The notes: generated by a model from the letters alone, not told the origin. 64,000 nucleotides of DNA from Ensifer sp. WSM1721 (GCF_000513895.2 NZ_CP165782.1:2356001-2420000), one strand, 5' to 3'; shown: positions 34,993 through 43,427, numbered from the stretch's first letter. Translations and numbers: made by a program.

Positions 34993-36138
34993 ATGACGCA
35001 GATCCTCGAAATCCGCGACCTCAAGGCGCTTGCCAAACGGCGTGTCCCGAAGCTCTTCTTCGACTATGCCGATAGCGGCGCCTGGACGGAGGGAACCTAC
35101 CGGGCCAACGAGGAGGATTTTTCGAAGATCAAGCTGCGCCAGCGCGTTCTGGTCGATATGACCAATCGCTCGCTCGAGACGACGATGATCGGCCAGGAGG
35201 TGTCGATGCCTGTCGCCCTCGCCCCGACCGGCCTGACCGGCATGCAGCACGCTGACGGCGAGATGCTGGCGGCGCAGGCGGCGGAAGCCTACGGCGTTCC
35301 CTTTACGCTCTCCACCATGAGCATCTGCTCGATCGAGGACGTCGCCTCAGTCACCACCAAGCCCTTCTGGTTTCAGCTCTATGTGATGCGCGAGCGCGGC
35401 TTTGTGCTCGACCTCATCGACCGGGCGAAGGCCGCGAAATGCTCCGCACTGGTGCTCACGCTGGATCTCCAAATTCTCGGCCAGCGCCACAAGGATCTCC
35501 GCAACGGGTTGTCGGCGCCCCCGCGCCTGACGCCCAAGCATCTGTGGATGATGGCGACACGGCCTCGCTGGTGCATGAAGATGCTTGGCACCAAGCGGCG
35601 CACTTTCCGCAACATCGTTGGCCACGCAAAGGGCGTCACCGAGCTTTCCTCGCTCCCTTCCTGGACTGCCGAGCAGTTCGATCCGCAGCTCTCCTGGAAG
35701 GATGTCGAGTGGATCAAGGAGCGCTGGGGTGGTCCGCTGATCCTCAAGGGCATTCTCGATCCGGAGGACGCGAAGATGGCGGCGAAGACCGGCGCTGATG
35801 CGATCGTGGTTTCGAATCATGGCGGCCGTCAGCTCGACGGCGCCCCCTCCTCGATCAGCATGCTGCCGCGCATCGTCGACGCGGTCGGCGACCAGATCGA
35901 GGTCCACCTCGACGGCGGCATCCGCTCCGGCCAGGATGTCTTGAAGGCGGTAGCGCTTGGCGCCAAGGGCACCTTCATCGGCCGTCCCTTCCTTTACGGC
36001 CTGGGCGCCATGGGCAAGGAAGGCGTGACACTGGCGCTCGACATCATCCGTAAGGAGATGGACATCACCATGGCGCTCTGCGGCAAGCGCCGCATCGCCG
36101 ATGTCAGCCGTGACATCATTGCCGACTACGCAATGTGA
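34993..36138 (+). CDS. lldD: L-lactate dehydrogenase (FMN, quinone-dependent)
   Basis: A 381-aa FMN alpha-hydroxy-acid dehydrogenase that oxidises L-lactate to pyruvate at the membrane. VPKLFFDYADSGAWTEGTYR opens the family, VSNHGGRQLDGAPSS near residue 275 holds the catalytic His and Arg, and DGGIRSGQDVLKAVALGAKG near 305 binds the FMN phosphate. It stands between the purine genes guaD and uraH but has no clear purine role. It converges on uraH with a double-hairpin element in the gap. Confidence 0.92.
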   Translation: MTQILEIRDLKALAKRRVPKLFFDYADSGAWTEGTYRANEEDFSKIKLRQRVLVDMTNRSLETTMIGQEVSMPVALAPTGLTGMQHADGEMLAAQAAEAYGVPFTLSTMSICSIEDVASVTTKPFWFQLYVMRERGFVLDLIDRAKAAKCSALVLTLDLQILGQRHKDLRNGLSAPPRLTPKHLWMMATRPRWCMKMLGTKRRTFRNIVGHAKGVTELSSLPSWTAEQFDPQLSWKDVEWIKERWGGPLILKGILDPEDAKMAAKTGADAIVVSNHGGRQLDGAPSSISMLPRIVDAVGDQIEVHLDGGIRSGQDVLKAVALGAKGTFIGRPFLYGLGAMGKEGVTLALDIIRKEMDITMALCGKRRIADVSRDIIADYAM

Positions 36139-36167
36139 TTTGGCAGCAACGGGCGCGACGCGTCTAT

Positions 36168-36268
36168 TGCATGTTTCCTTAAATCGTAGCCGATTTAAGG
36201 ACAAAAACCTGCAGCAATTCAAAGTGCTGCAGCGTCCTTTGTGCGTCTGAAAAGACGCACGGCGCTGT
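36168..36268 (-). repeat. ~100-bp double-hairpin element, reverse orientation
   Basis: The reverse complement matches the element at 12612 over its length, including both hairpins and the agcactttgaat linker, with a few changes (for example gctgcagcg in place of gctacagcg). It sits between the convergent lldD and uraH genes. Confidence 0.88.
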
Positions 36269-36272
36269 AGTC

Positions 36273-36635
36273 TCAACTGCCGCGGTAGGTGGAGTAGCCG
36301 TAGGGCGAGAGCAGCAGCGGCACGTGATAATGGCTGCAGGGATCGGCGATGCCGAAACGCAAGGGGATGAGGTCGAGGAAGGCGGGGTCCGGAAGCGCGA
36401 TCCCCTTTGCCCTGAGATAGTCGCCGGCATGGAAAAGCAATTCATAATTGCCGGCCATGAAACCGGCACCATCGACCAGCGGCCCGTCGACGCGCCCATC
36501 GCTGTTGGTGTGGACCGTGCGGATCAGTCGCCGCTCTTCGCCCTCCAGCCAAAAGAGATCGATCCTCAAGTCCTCGGCCGGCTTGCCGAGCGCGGTGTCG
36601 AGGACGTGGGTCGTCAGACGGCCGGTCTTGCTCAT
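36273..36635 (-). CDS. uraH: 5-Hydroxyisourate hydrolase (transthyretin-like)
   Basis: A 120-aa enzyme that hydrolyses 5-hydroxyisourate, the PuuD product, to OHCU. The N-terminal [11 protein letters not shown] holds the first catalytic His; the late [20 protein letters not shown] ends in the family's YRGS tetrapeptide. There is no signal peptide. It is the last gene of the leftward puuE-uraD-allA-uraH operon, five bases after allA. The length is standard. Confidence 0.95.
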   Translation of the reverse strand: MSKTGRLTTHVLDTALGKPAEDLRIDLFWLEGEERRLIRTVHTNSDGRVDGPLVDGAGFMAGNYELLFHAGDYLRAKGIALPDPAFLDLIPLRFGIADPCSHYHVPLLLSPYGYSTYRGS

Positions 36636-36640
36636 GGCAT

Positions 36641-37144
36641 CTACTCCTTCAGCGGATCGGGAATGACGAAGGGCACTTCGTAAAAGAACTCTTCGAGATT
36701 GTCGCCCGGCCCCTCACGGTCGATGACGAGGAACTCGCTGACGGCGCCGATCGACATCAGCGGATGGTGCCAGACGTTGCGGCCATAGTTGACCCCCTGC
36801 CGGCCCGCTGCCAGGAAGACCCGGGGCCGTCCGGGCTGCCCGCCTTCGTCGGCGGCGACCACCACTAGCCAGGGCCGGTCCGCGAGCGGCGAAAAGCTCT
36901 GGCTGCCGAGCGGATGGCGCTCCATCATGGTCACGGCATAGGGAAAGGCCCGCGGCTGGCCACGGAAGATGTTGATGATGACCGCGGCCTCCTCGCCCGC
37001 CACATCGACCCGGGCAAGCCCATGATATCGCTCCGTATTGCCGCCGTTGATGAAGCGCATCGAAGTAGGATCGGTTTCGATGACGCTGCCGAAAGGAGCG
37101 AACGCCTCCTTCGTCAGAGGCTCGATCGAAAGCATGCGCGACAT
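36641..37144 (-). CDS. allA: Ureidoglycolate lyase
   Basis: A 167-aa cupin-fold enzyme that splits ureidoglycolate into glyoxylate and urea. [19 protein letters not shown] opens the family; [14 protein letters not shown] and [16 protein letters not shown] near residue 120 form the active-site region. The ATG at 37144 overlaps the stop of a 30-codon frame (TGATG) and has only a weak Shine-Dalgarno, so its translation probably depends on that upstream frame. It completes allantoin breakdown, though allantoate amidohydrolase is not in this window. Confidence 0.93.
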   Translation of the reverse strand: MSRMLSIEPLTKEAFAPFGSVIETDPTSMRFINGGNTERYHGLARVDVAGEEAAVIINIFRGQPRAFPYAVTMMERHPLGSQSFSPLADRPWLVVVAADEGGQPGRPRVFLAAGRQGVNYGRNVWHHPLMSIGAVSEFLVIDREGPGDNLEEFFYEVPFVIPDPLKE

Positions 37145-37236
37145 CAGGCCGAAATTCCGGTTTTCTGCCTTCCGGCGCCAAGATTGGCGGGCGTGACCGC
37201 CGTGTGGATAGGGCGGTCAGGAACGGTGTCAGGCAT
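37144..37236 (-). CDS. 30-aa ORF coupling uraD and allA
   Basis: A 30-codon frame that starts inside the end of uraD (8-base overlap) and whose TGA overlaps the allA ATG. It has its own GGGAGA ribosome binding site seven to eight bases before the ATG. The peptide begins [16 protein letters not shown] and has no membrane segment or known motif. Its position suggests it carries ribosomes from uraD to allA; whether the peptide itself does anything is unknown. Confidence 0.5.
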   Translation of the reverse strand: MPDTVPDRPIHTAVTPANLGAGRQKTGISA

Positions 37237-37732
37237 TGTCTTCTCCCGGAAGCATCGAACTGAGCCGCAGGCGGGCGATCTTCTCCACCTCGGCACAGGC
37301 GGTTTCAAATTCCTCTTCCGGAGAATTGTCAATGCGCCGCTCGAAGGCGGCGAGGATATCTTCCTTCGTCAAGCCCTTTACTGCGATGATGAACGGGAAG
37401 CCGAATTTCTTCCTGTAGCCCGCATTCAGACTGGTGAACCGCGCATGCTCTTCCGGAGACAGCCTATCGAGGCCGGCCGACGCCTGCTCGGTGCGCGAAT
37501 CGGCGGTGAGCTTGCCGGCGACCGCCAGCCTGCCGGCAAGATCCGGATGGGCTCTGAGAACCGCGATACGCTCGGCGGGCGAGGCCGCGCGAAACGCGTT
37601 GCAGAGCGCCGAATGCACGTTCCCGGCAGTCAACCCGACCGAGGCCGCACGATCGAAGGCTCGTTCCGCCACCCAGGCCGAATGCTCGAAGACGCCGCCA
37701 AAGCGACGGACGAAATCGTCGCGCTCGGACAT
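37229..37732 (-). CDS. uraD: OHCU decarboxylase
   Basis: A 167-aa enzyme that decarboxylates 2-oxo-4-hydroxy-4-carboxy-5-ureidoimidazoline to S-allantoin. The catalytic His is in VLRAHPDLAGRLA near residue 60; KKFGFPFIIAVKGLTKEDIL near 110 is the other family block. The ATG overlaps the stop of puuE (TGATG), showing tight coupling. It takes the UraH product. Confidence 0.94.
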   Translation of the reverse strand: MSERDDFVRRFGGVFEHSAWVAERAFDRAASVGLTAGNVHSALCNAFRAASPAERIAVLRAHPDLAGRLAVAGKLTADSRTEQASAGLDRLSPEEHARFTSLNAGYRKKFGFPFIIAVKGLTKEDILAAFERRIDNSPEEEFETACAEVEKIARLRLSSMLPGEDNA

Positions 37733-38661
37733 CAGCGCATCCCTTCGGCCTTGTGATGCTCGTACCAGTGGCGCGCGATGTCGATGCGGCGCGGCACCCA
37801 GACCTTCTCGTGCGATTTGACGTAATCAAGGAATCGGGCGAGTGCCGCCGCGCGGCCGGGCCGGCCGACGAGCCGGCAATGCAGGCCGACATTCATCATC
37901 TTCGGGCTGCCTTCCTTGCCCTCCGCATAGAGCACGTCGAACGTATCCTTGAGATAGGTGAAGAACTGGTCGCCCGAGTTGAAGCCCTGATTGGTGGCAA
38001 ACCGCATGTCGTTGGCGTCGAGCGTGTAGGGGATGATGAGATGCGGCTTGTCGGGCGCAAGCCCCGGTACCCAGTAGGGAAGCTCATCCGCGTAAGAGTC
38101 GCAGGAATAAAGAAAACCGCCCTCCTCCAGGACAAGCTTCAGCGTATTGGCGGAGGGCTTGCCCTGATAAATGCCGAGCGGCCGCTCGCCCGTGAGTTCC
38201 GTGTGCAGCCGCACGACCTCGCGGATATGCTGCCGCTCTACCTCTTCCGGAAAGTCCTTGTATTCGAGCCAGCGCAGGCCGTGGCTAGCGATCTCCCAGC
38301 CCGCCTCCTTCATGGCGGCAACGGCCTCCGGGTTGCGCGCCATGGCGAGCGTCACGCCATAGACCGTTAGCGTCACGCCGCGGCTCGTGAACATGCGCCA
38401 CAATCGCCAGAAGCCGGCGCGCGCGCCATATTCGTAGATCGACTCCATATTGAGGTTGCGCTGTCCTGCCCAGGGCTGAGCGCCGACGATCTCGGACAGC
38501 AGGCACTCCGATGCGGGATCCCCGTCGAGAATGCAGCTCTCCCCGCCTTCTTCGTAATTCAGCACGAACTGTACGGCTATGTGCGCATCGCCCGGCCAGC
38601 GAACCTTCGGCGGCGTGCGACCGTAGCCGACGAGATCGCGGGGATAGGAATTCTCGGTCAT
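37732..38661 (-). CDS. puuE: Allantoinase PuuE (polysaccharide deacetylase family)
   Basis: A 309-aa cofactor-independent allantoinase of the NodB-homology family that opens S-allantoin to allantoate. DLVGYGRTPPKVRWPGDAHIAVQF is the typical N-terminus; NYEEGGE, GARAGFWRLWRMF, GWEIASHGLRW and LGIYQGKPS follow. It lacks the full metal-binding motif of true deacetylases, as PuuE proteins do. I start at 38661 (MTENSYPRDLVGYG), 80 codons inside the open frame. It is the first gene of the operon puuE-uraD-ORF-allA-uraH. Confidence 0.94.
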   Translation of the reverse strand: MTENSYPRDLVGYGRTPPKVRWPGDAHIAVQFVLNYEEGGESCILDGDPASECLLSEIVGAQPWAGQRNLNMESIYEYGARAGFWRLWRMFTSRGVTLTVYGVTLAMARNPEAVAAMKEAGWEIASHGLRWLEYKDFPEEVERQHIREVVRLHTELTGERPLGIYQGKPSANTLKLVLEEGGFLYSCDSYADELPYWVPGLAPDKPHLIIPYTLDANDMRFATNQGFNSGDQFFTYLKDTFDVLYAEGKEGSPKMMNVGLHCRLVGRPGRAAALARFLDYVKSHEKVWVPRRIDIARHWYEHHKAEGMR

Positions 38662-38800
38662 CAACTCACCCTTCGATTCTTCCGGAACGGTAGCACCGCG
38701 CACCGGATTGTCGAGATGAAAATGACGACGGGAAAGGCACTTGGATACGGTGATCTTGCCTCGAATCGGCCCAGGTACGGCGACGCTTTCCTGCCCCGCT

Positions 38801-39601
38801 CTAGCGTCCGGCCTGCAGGGAGGCGGCGGCCAGCGGCGAGGGTCTGACGGCGTCGCCCTGAATCGGGCGACTGTCGGTGAATTGTCTCGCCTTGTCGCCA
38901 CGCGGGCGGGCGGAAATCTTGCCGAGCGGATGCTGCGAATGCACGCGCATCGGTGCCCCCGTCTCCGGCTCGATGAAGAGAGCGAGGCTTTCGATCCTGA
39001 GCGGGCCGCTCAGAAGCGGTTCGAAAAGACCCCGCAGTGCAGGCTCCAGCCGCCGGCCGACGTCGGCATTCAGAGGACCGGTGAGCTTCATGTGAAAACG
39101 ATATTCGTCCATCACGTAAGGGTCGCCCCACCGATGCAGGTTGGTGAACTGCGGTGCCGTCAATCGGTCGGGGTCAGCGCGCTCGATCTCGTCCTCGCCA
39201 AGCGGCGCGCGAAACCTGTCGAACGCCTGCACCACACGGGCGGCAAGCAGATGCATCGCTTGGCTCGGCACTGCCGGCACCAGCCCGAAGCACTGGCTGA
39301 GGCGCGCCACCTCCATCCGCTCGATCTCAAACGGCGCCTCCGCGCTCGTAAAGAGCATTAGCGCCTTGAGGAGCTGAGCTTCATCCATGTCCGGGGCGAG
39401 GCGGAAGGGCGCCATGATCATTGCATGAAAGCCGAAGCGGCGCGGCACGGCCGTGTGAAACGCAACGTCCGAGACCGCAAGGCCGGCCAAAGCCGGCAAC
39501 TCCACCGGCTCGCCGGAATAGACGCTACGGCCAAGCCAGCTGGCGGCTGCAGCCGACAGCGGGTCTCCCATCGGCGGCGTAAAACAGATTGCGTACCGCA
39601 T
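38801..39601 (-). CDS. DUF1045 protein, 2H-phosphoesterase-like with altered motifs
   Basis: A 266-aa protein of DUF1045, a family often found beside phosphonate genes and related to 2H phosphoesterases. It opens MRYAICFTPP and keeps the expected layout: a first motif FGFHAMI near residue 57 and a second YRFHMKLTG near 175. In the family as I remember it these are FHAT and FHMT (HxT); here the threonines are Met and Lys. Both histidines stay. No phosphonate genes are nearby. The C-terminal 40 residues are disordered-looking. Start at 39601. Confidence 0.72.
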   Translation of the reverse strand: MRYAICFTPPMGDPLSAAAASWLGRSVYSGEPVELPALAGLAVSDVAFHTAVPRRFGFHAMIMAPFRLAPDMDEAQLLKALMLFTSAEAPFEIERMEVARLSQCFGLVPAVPSQAMHLLAARVVQAFDRFRAPLGEDEIERADPDRLTAPQFTNLHRWGDPYVMDEYRFHMKLTGPLNADVGRRLEPALRGLFEPLLSGPLRIESLALFIEPETGAPMRVHSQHPLGKISARPRGDKARQFTDSRPIQGDAVRPSPLAAASLQAGR

Positions 39602-39624
39602 GGCGCATGCTCCGGGTCCGACTT

Positions 39625-39673
39625 GAGCGGGATCATGGGAGAATGTGCGTGGCGTTCCGCCCGCATCCCGCTC
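39625..39673. repeat. ~50-bp palindromic repeat (copy 2)
   Basis: gagcgggat (39625-39633) and atcccgctc (39665-39673) are perfect inverted repeats; the centre is variable with a ttccgcccgc core. It lies just upstream of the DUF1045 gene. Confidence 0.7.
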
Positions 39674-39779
39674 GAAGTCATCGTGATCTACGGGGCGCGT
39701 GTTAAGTGATTTGCGTGACAGATTGACGAAGTTCACTACCCATAAGGGGCGTGAACTGGCCGGTGGCCCGCCCTTCGAC

Positions 39780-40910
39780 CTACCGCAGGGCCGCGATATG
39801 GTGCGCGCACCGGAACGTTTCCGGCAAAGCGGCCGTCGCTCGGCCGGCGATCTCGTCGATGACGGCACGCGCCAAAACATGCGCCATCGCGAAGCTTACC
39901 TTGAAGCCGCCCGTCAGCACGAAAAGTTTTTCCTGGTCGGGATGGCGGCCGACCATGGGTTCCCTACCGGTGGCCTTCGGCCGCAGGCCTGCCCAGCGCT
40001 CGATCACCGGGGCGCCGCGCAGGGCCGGCGCCAGGGCGGCCGCCCGTTCGATCAGCGCATCCAGTTGCGCGTCGGTGGACAGCGGCTCGACGAAGTGGTT
40101 CTCGCTGGTGCTGCCGACGGCAACGTGACCGTCTTCATGAGCGACGATGTAGAGCCCATCGGTGAAGATGATCGGCGATGCCGGATCGACTGCGGCTCTG
40201 AGCAGGGCAGCCTGCCCTTTGACGGCGCCGCCGCTCGGCGCGCTGCGCCGCTCCGTCAGCCGGTCGACCAAGGTGAAGCTCTCGACGCCGGCTGCGATGA
40301 TGCAGCTACCGAATGTCAACGCCCGCCCGTCCGTGAGTAGAAGCCGTCCGCGCGCCGGATCGACCGCCGTGACCTCCGCCTCCTCCTCGATCCGGACATG
40401 GGGAAATTGGCCGAGCGCCGCTCGGAGCGCCTTAAGCAGGCTGCGCGGCGCCACCCGCGCCGCGAGCGTATCGTGAACGATGCCGAAGGGCGCCGCGTCG
40501 GCGGCCGGCCAGTCCCTGGCCCCGGCTTCGCGGACGTGCCAGTGGAACCGCCGCTCGCCGGCAGTCCAATGTCGCGCCGCGTCCTGCTCGTGGCCGAGCG
40601 CAATGTCGCGCAGGTGCGGCTTGCCGAGCGGCATGATCCGACCGCAGCGGCGATAGCCGGCCGAAAGACCCGTCGCCGCTTCCAGCGCGGCGATCTCGCC
40701 CTCGAGCGAGACGAGAGCGTCGAACTGGAACTGCTTCTTGGCATTCCAGCGATCGGGCATGTGCGGCATCAGCGCGCCGAGGAGCCCGCCGCTCGCGCCA
40801 GCGCCGATCTGGCGGCGCTCGAACAGGCGCGCTTCGATACCGGCTCGCCCGGCCATCATGGCGGCCCACAGACCCATGATGCCGCCGCCTACGATCAAAA
40901 CTTCGCTCAT
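39780..40910 (-). CDS. FAD-dependent oxidoreductase, possible MnmC2 half
   Basis: A 376-aa DAO-family oxidase. VLIVGGGIMGLWAAMMAGRAG is the FAD dinucleotide fold, GASGGLLGALMPHMP near residue 40 resembles the GASGN...G motif of MnmC2, and a late GLRPKATGREPMVGR with VLTGGFKVSFAMAH binds FAD. It is divergent from an MnmD gene 39 bases away. In enterobacteria the two activities are fused in MnmC, which finishes mnm5s2U at the tRNA wobble position. A role on tRNA is therefore a fair guess; a plain glycine/D-amino-acid oxidase is the alternative. Confidence 0.72.
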   Translation of the reverse strand: MSEVLIVGGGIMGLWAAMMAGRAGIEARLFERRQIGAGASGGLLGALMPHMPDRWNAKKQFQFDALVSLEGEIAALEAATGLSAGYRRCGRIMPLGKPHLRDIALGHEQDAARHWTAGERRFHWHVREAGARDWPAADAAPFGIVHDTLAARVAPRSLLKALRAALGQFPHVRIEEEAEVTAVDPARGRLLLTDGRALTFGSCIIAAGVESFTLVDRLTERRSAPSGGAVKGQAALLRAAVDPASPIIFTDGLYIVAHEDGHVAVGSTSENHFVEPLSTDAQLDALIERAAALAPALRGAPVIERWAGLRPKATGREPMVGRHPDQEKLFVLTGGFKVSFAMAHVLARAVIDEIAGRATAALPETFRCAHHIAALR

Positions 40911-40949
40911 CGATTGACCTTCTCGGGTCGGAGGACTATCGGCATTGCC

Positions 40950-41669
40950 ATGACAGGCAGCGATCTCCGACAGAGCCATCCGCCATCGCGGCAAAGCCTC
41001 GAATGGCATGACGGCGATATGCCCTACTCAAAGGAATTTGGCGACCACTTTTATTGCCGCACCGACGGGCGGCTCGAGTGCGGCCATGTCTTTCTTGCCG
41101 GCAACGGACTGCCGGAGCGCTGGCGGGCCGGCGGCGCCTTCACCGTCGGCGAACTCGGCTTCGGCACCGGTCTCAATTTTTGTGAGACCTGGCGGCAGTG
41201 GAATGGGATAGGCTCCAACGGTGGCCACCTGCACTTCGTTTCCTTCGAACGCTTTCCGATGCAGGCGGCCGAAATAGACCGGGCGCTTTCCCATTGGCCT
41301 GAGATCGAGCGTGAGCGGCGGGCCCTTGTCGCGAACTGGCCGGAAACGCCGAAAGAGCGTGTCGAAATCGATTTTTCCGACGAGGTGCGGCTGACCGTGG
41401 TCTGCGGGCCCGCGCTCGAGGGCGTCGCCGCCTCTCCCGAACGCTTCCATGCGTGGTATCTCGACGGCTTCGCGCCGTCGCGAAATCCGGACATGTGGTC
41501 GCCGGAATTGATGCAGCTCGTCTTCGACAAGACCGCGGCGGGCGGCACCTTCGCAACCTACGCCGCAGCCGGATTCGTGCGCCGCAATCTCGTGGGCGCG
41601 GGCTTCCTCGTCGAACGCCGACCAGGTTTTGCCGGCAAGCGCGAGATGCTGCGCGGCGACAAAGCTTGA
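40950..41669 (+). CDS. mnmD: tRNA mnm5s2U methyltransferase MnmD-like
   Basis: A 239-aa SAM-dependent methyltransferase equal to the MnmC1 half of MnmC. VGELGFGTGLNFCETW near residue 70 binds SAM, and WYLDGFAPSRNPDMWSPELM near 165 with GFAGKREML at the end are the family hallmarks. The N-terminus SLEWHDGDMPYSKEFGDHFY matches MnmC1. It methylates nm5s2U in tRNA. I chose the ATG at 40950; the FAD oxidoreductase is divergent just upstream. Confidence 0.87.
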   Translation: MTGSDLRQSHPPSRQSLEWHDGDMPYSKEFGDHFYCRTDGRLECGHVFLAGNGLPERWRAGGAFTVGELGFGTGLNFCETWRQWNGIGSNGGHLHFVSFERFPMQAAEIDRALSHWPEIERERRALVANWPETPKERVEIDFSDEVRLTVVCGPALEGVAASPERFHAWYLDGFAPSRNPDMWSPELMQLVFDKTAAGGTFATYAAAGFVRRNLVGAGFLVERRPGFAGKREMLRGDKA

Positions 41670-41676
41670 GGCTCGC

Positions 41677-42129
41677 CTATCCAGGGAAGACCACGGACTT
41701 CACGGTCGCGATCAATTGGTCGGTCGGCACCGCGACGCAATTGCGATCAATCTCGGCGAGAGTTCTTTCCTTGACCTGGTGCGAGAGCAGCTTTCTGAGA
41801 TCGCCCAACGTCCTCGGCGCAGCGCAGATCACGAGATTCTCGAAGGCATGCTCATGCGCATAGTGGTCGAGCTTCCCGGCAATCTCCATAGCAAAGCGAT
41901 GCTGCTCCTCGCGCACCGGATCGCTGCTGTATTCCATCGCCGAACGGCCGTGGCCGACCGACGAATGGCTGCGGCCCGGTTTGTCGGCCATGATGTCCTG
42001 GCGACGTTTAGTTTCTATCTGGAACATCTCCACTTCCGGCTGCTGGCGTCCGTCCTTCAGCAAGTTGACGTCCTTGACGATGCGCGCCGTGTTTCCATCG
42101 GCTGCCAGTATCCAAATCCGGTTCCGCAC
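41677..42129 (-). CDS. Host-attachment-like protein
   Basis: A 150-aa protein of the family annotated as 'protein required for attachment to host cells' (PF10116). It opens RNRIWILAADGNTARIVKDV, the typical IWVLVADGARARI pattern, and closes with ENLVICAAPRTLGDLRKLLSHQVKERTLAEIDRNC, also typical. It is cytoplasmic by sequence despite the family name, which comes from an Agrobacterium attachment phenotype. It converges on mnmD with only seven bases between, and a repeat element lies upstream. Confidence 0.8.
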   Translation of the reverse strand: MRNRIWILAADGNTARIVKDVNLLKDGRQQPEVEMFQIETKRRQDIMADKPGRSHSSVGHGRSAMEYSSDPVREEQHRFAMEIAGKLDHYAHEHAFENLVICAAPRTLGDLRKLLSHQVKERTLAEIDRNCVAVPTDQLIATVKSVVFPG

Positions 42130-42174
42130 TATTTTTCCCCTGTGTTTGCAGATTAGGTGGGCGACGGTTCACTC

Positions 42175-42275
42175 TGCATGTGTCCTTAAATCCTAGCCGA
42201 TTTAAGGACAAAAACATGCAGCAACTCAAAGTGCTACAGCGTCCTTTGTGCGTCTGAAAAGACGCACGGCGCTGT
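42175..42275 (-). repeat. ~100-bp double-hairpin element, reverse orientation
   Basis: The reverse complement matches the element at 12612 nearly throughout, including acagcg/cgctgt, gtgcgtc/gacgcac and the tccttaaatc/gatttaagga inner stem. It lies between two leftward genes. Confidence 0.88.
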
Positions 42276-42349
42276 AGTCACAACGACAAAGGCCGCGTGA
42301 GGTTCCTTCGCACTGCAAGTCTCTTGCGTCCGTTGTCAGCCGGCGCAGC

Positions 42350-43024
42350 CTAGATACGGGCAAGATAGGCGTCGAAACTGCGTTCCGGCGCCGGCTCGAA
42401 CCGCTCCCGCTCAACCTTGAGCGAAACGATCCTGTCGACTCGGAAATCGCGGAAGTCCTGGCGCAATTCGCACCAGGCCGTCAGCAGCCAATAGTGCCCG
42501 AAAATGCTGAGACCGAGCGGCCAAATTGTACGCTCGGACGTTTCTTCTGCAAGGCTTTCGTATGTGATGTGAAGCTTACGCCCATCGGCGATCGCCTCGC
42601 GGATATTGCCAAGCAGCGCTGGCGGTTCTGGCTGGAGCGCCGAGCGAAACGCGCGGAGCGGAGCGCTTCTCAATTTTTTCGCATGCTCGGGCGGCAGGCC
42701 CTGCCCGATCTTTTCCATTGCCTCGCGCGCCGCCTGCGCCAGCCGCCTGTCGCCGAGCATCTGCACAGCGCGCACACCAAAGGCCAGCGCCTCGAGTTGC
42801 TCGAAGGTGAAGGCGAGCGGTGGTGCATCGAAAGCCTCGCGCAGCAGATAGCCGACGCCGCGCTCGCCATCGATCGGCGCGCCCGAAGCGATCAGATGTT
42901 GCATGTCGCGGTAGATCGTGCGGGGCGCGACCTCCATCCTCTCGGCAATCTCGCGCGCCGTCATCGCGCGGCCTGTGGCACGCATGAGCTGGATGATGCG
43001 AAACAACCGGTCGGCGGGCCGCAT
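42350..43024 (-). CDS. YafY-type HTH/WYL regulator
   Basis: A 224-aa transcription regulator. The N-terminal DeoR-like helix-turn-helix is TAREIAERMEVAPRTIYRDMQHL (residues about 22-44), followed by a WYL domain (LHITYESLAEETSERTIWPLGL near 150) that usually binds a ligand or nucleotide. It is divergent from the ABM-domain gene, with a perfect 12-bp palindrome between, and most likely controls that gene and itself. I start at 43024 (MRPADRLFRIIQLM), which matches YafY proteins. Confidence 0.87.
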   Translation of the reverse strand: MRPADRLFRIIQLMRATGRAMTAREIAERMEVAPRTIYRDMQHLIASGAPIDGERGVGYLLREAFDAPPLAFTFEQLEALAFGVRAVQMLGDRRLAQAAREAMEKIGQGLPPEHAKKLRSAPLRAFRSALQPEPPALLGNIREAIADGRKLHITYESLAEETSERTIWPLGLSIFGHYWLLTAWCELRQDFRDFRVDRIVSLKVERERFEPAPERSFDAYLARI

Positions 43025-43044
43025 GGCTCTTTCCCTTCGCGAGA

Positions 43045-43056
43045 TTATGGCCATAA
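43045..43056. promoter_or_regulatory. Palindrome TTATGGCCATAA, candidate operator
   Basis: A perfect 12-bp dyad in the 85-base gap between the divergent WYL regulator and ABM-domain genes. Its position fits an operator for the regulator. Confidence 0.4.
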
Positions 43057-43109
43057 GGCTGGCAGCTGGATTGTGATTTAGTCAAGCGGTATTGAACAGG
43101 GAGACACCG

Positions 43110-43409
43110 ATGACGACTGAACATGTTCTCGAACTCGCCGTTTGCACCGTAGCGGACAAGGAGCAGGCGCTTGCGGCGCGCAGGCAGGCCATGCAGGCGG
43201 TCGCCCGCTATCCCGGCTTCGTCTCCTGGCGTGCGGTTACGGCTTGCGAAACGGCCGATATGCTCGCCGATCTCGTCGAATGGGAAAACCTAGACGCGGC
43301 GCAGGCGGCCGGCAACCGCGTCATGACCGATCCGGAGTTCGCCCCTTACATGGCGGCGATCAGCTCGGTTCAGCTCATGCAGCATTTCCGAACCGAGCAG
43401 CAGATTTGA
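43110..43409 (+). CDS. ABM-domain (antibiotic biosynthesis monooxygenase-like) protein
   Basis: A 99-aa dimeric alpha/beta-barrel protein. ELAVCTVADKEQALAARRQAM and YPGFVSWRAVTACETADMLADLVEW follow the ABM pattern, with the EW...A ending of the core. Such proteins may degrade or transform small aromatic or quinone-like compounds. A GGGAGA ribosome binding site precedes the ATG at 43110; the ATG at 43092 is possible but less likely. It is divergent from a WYL regulator and precedes the HEAT-repeat gene by 18 bases. Confidence 0.8.
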   Translation: MTTEHVLELAVCTVADKEQALAARRQAMQAVARYPGFVSWRAVTACETADMLADLVEWENLDAAQAAGNRVMTDPEFAPYMAAISSVQLMQHFRTEQQI

Positions 43410-43427
43410 GCCAAGCTGGAGCCTTTC

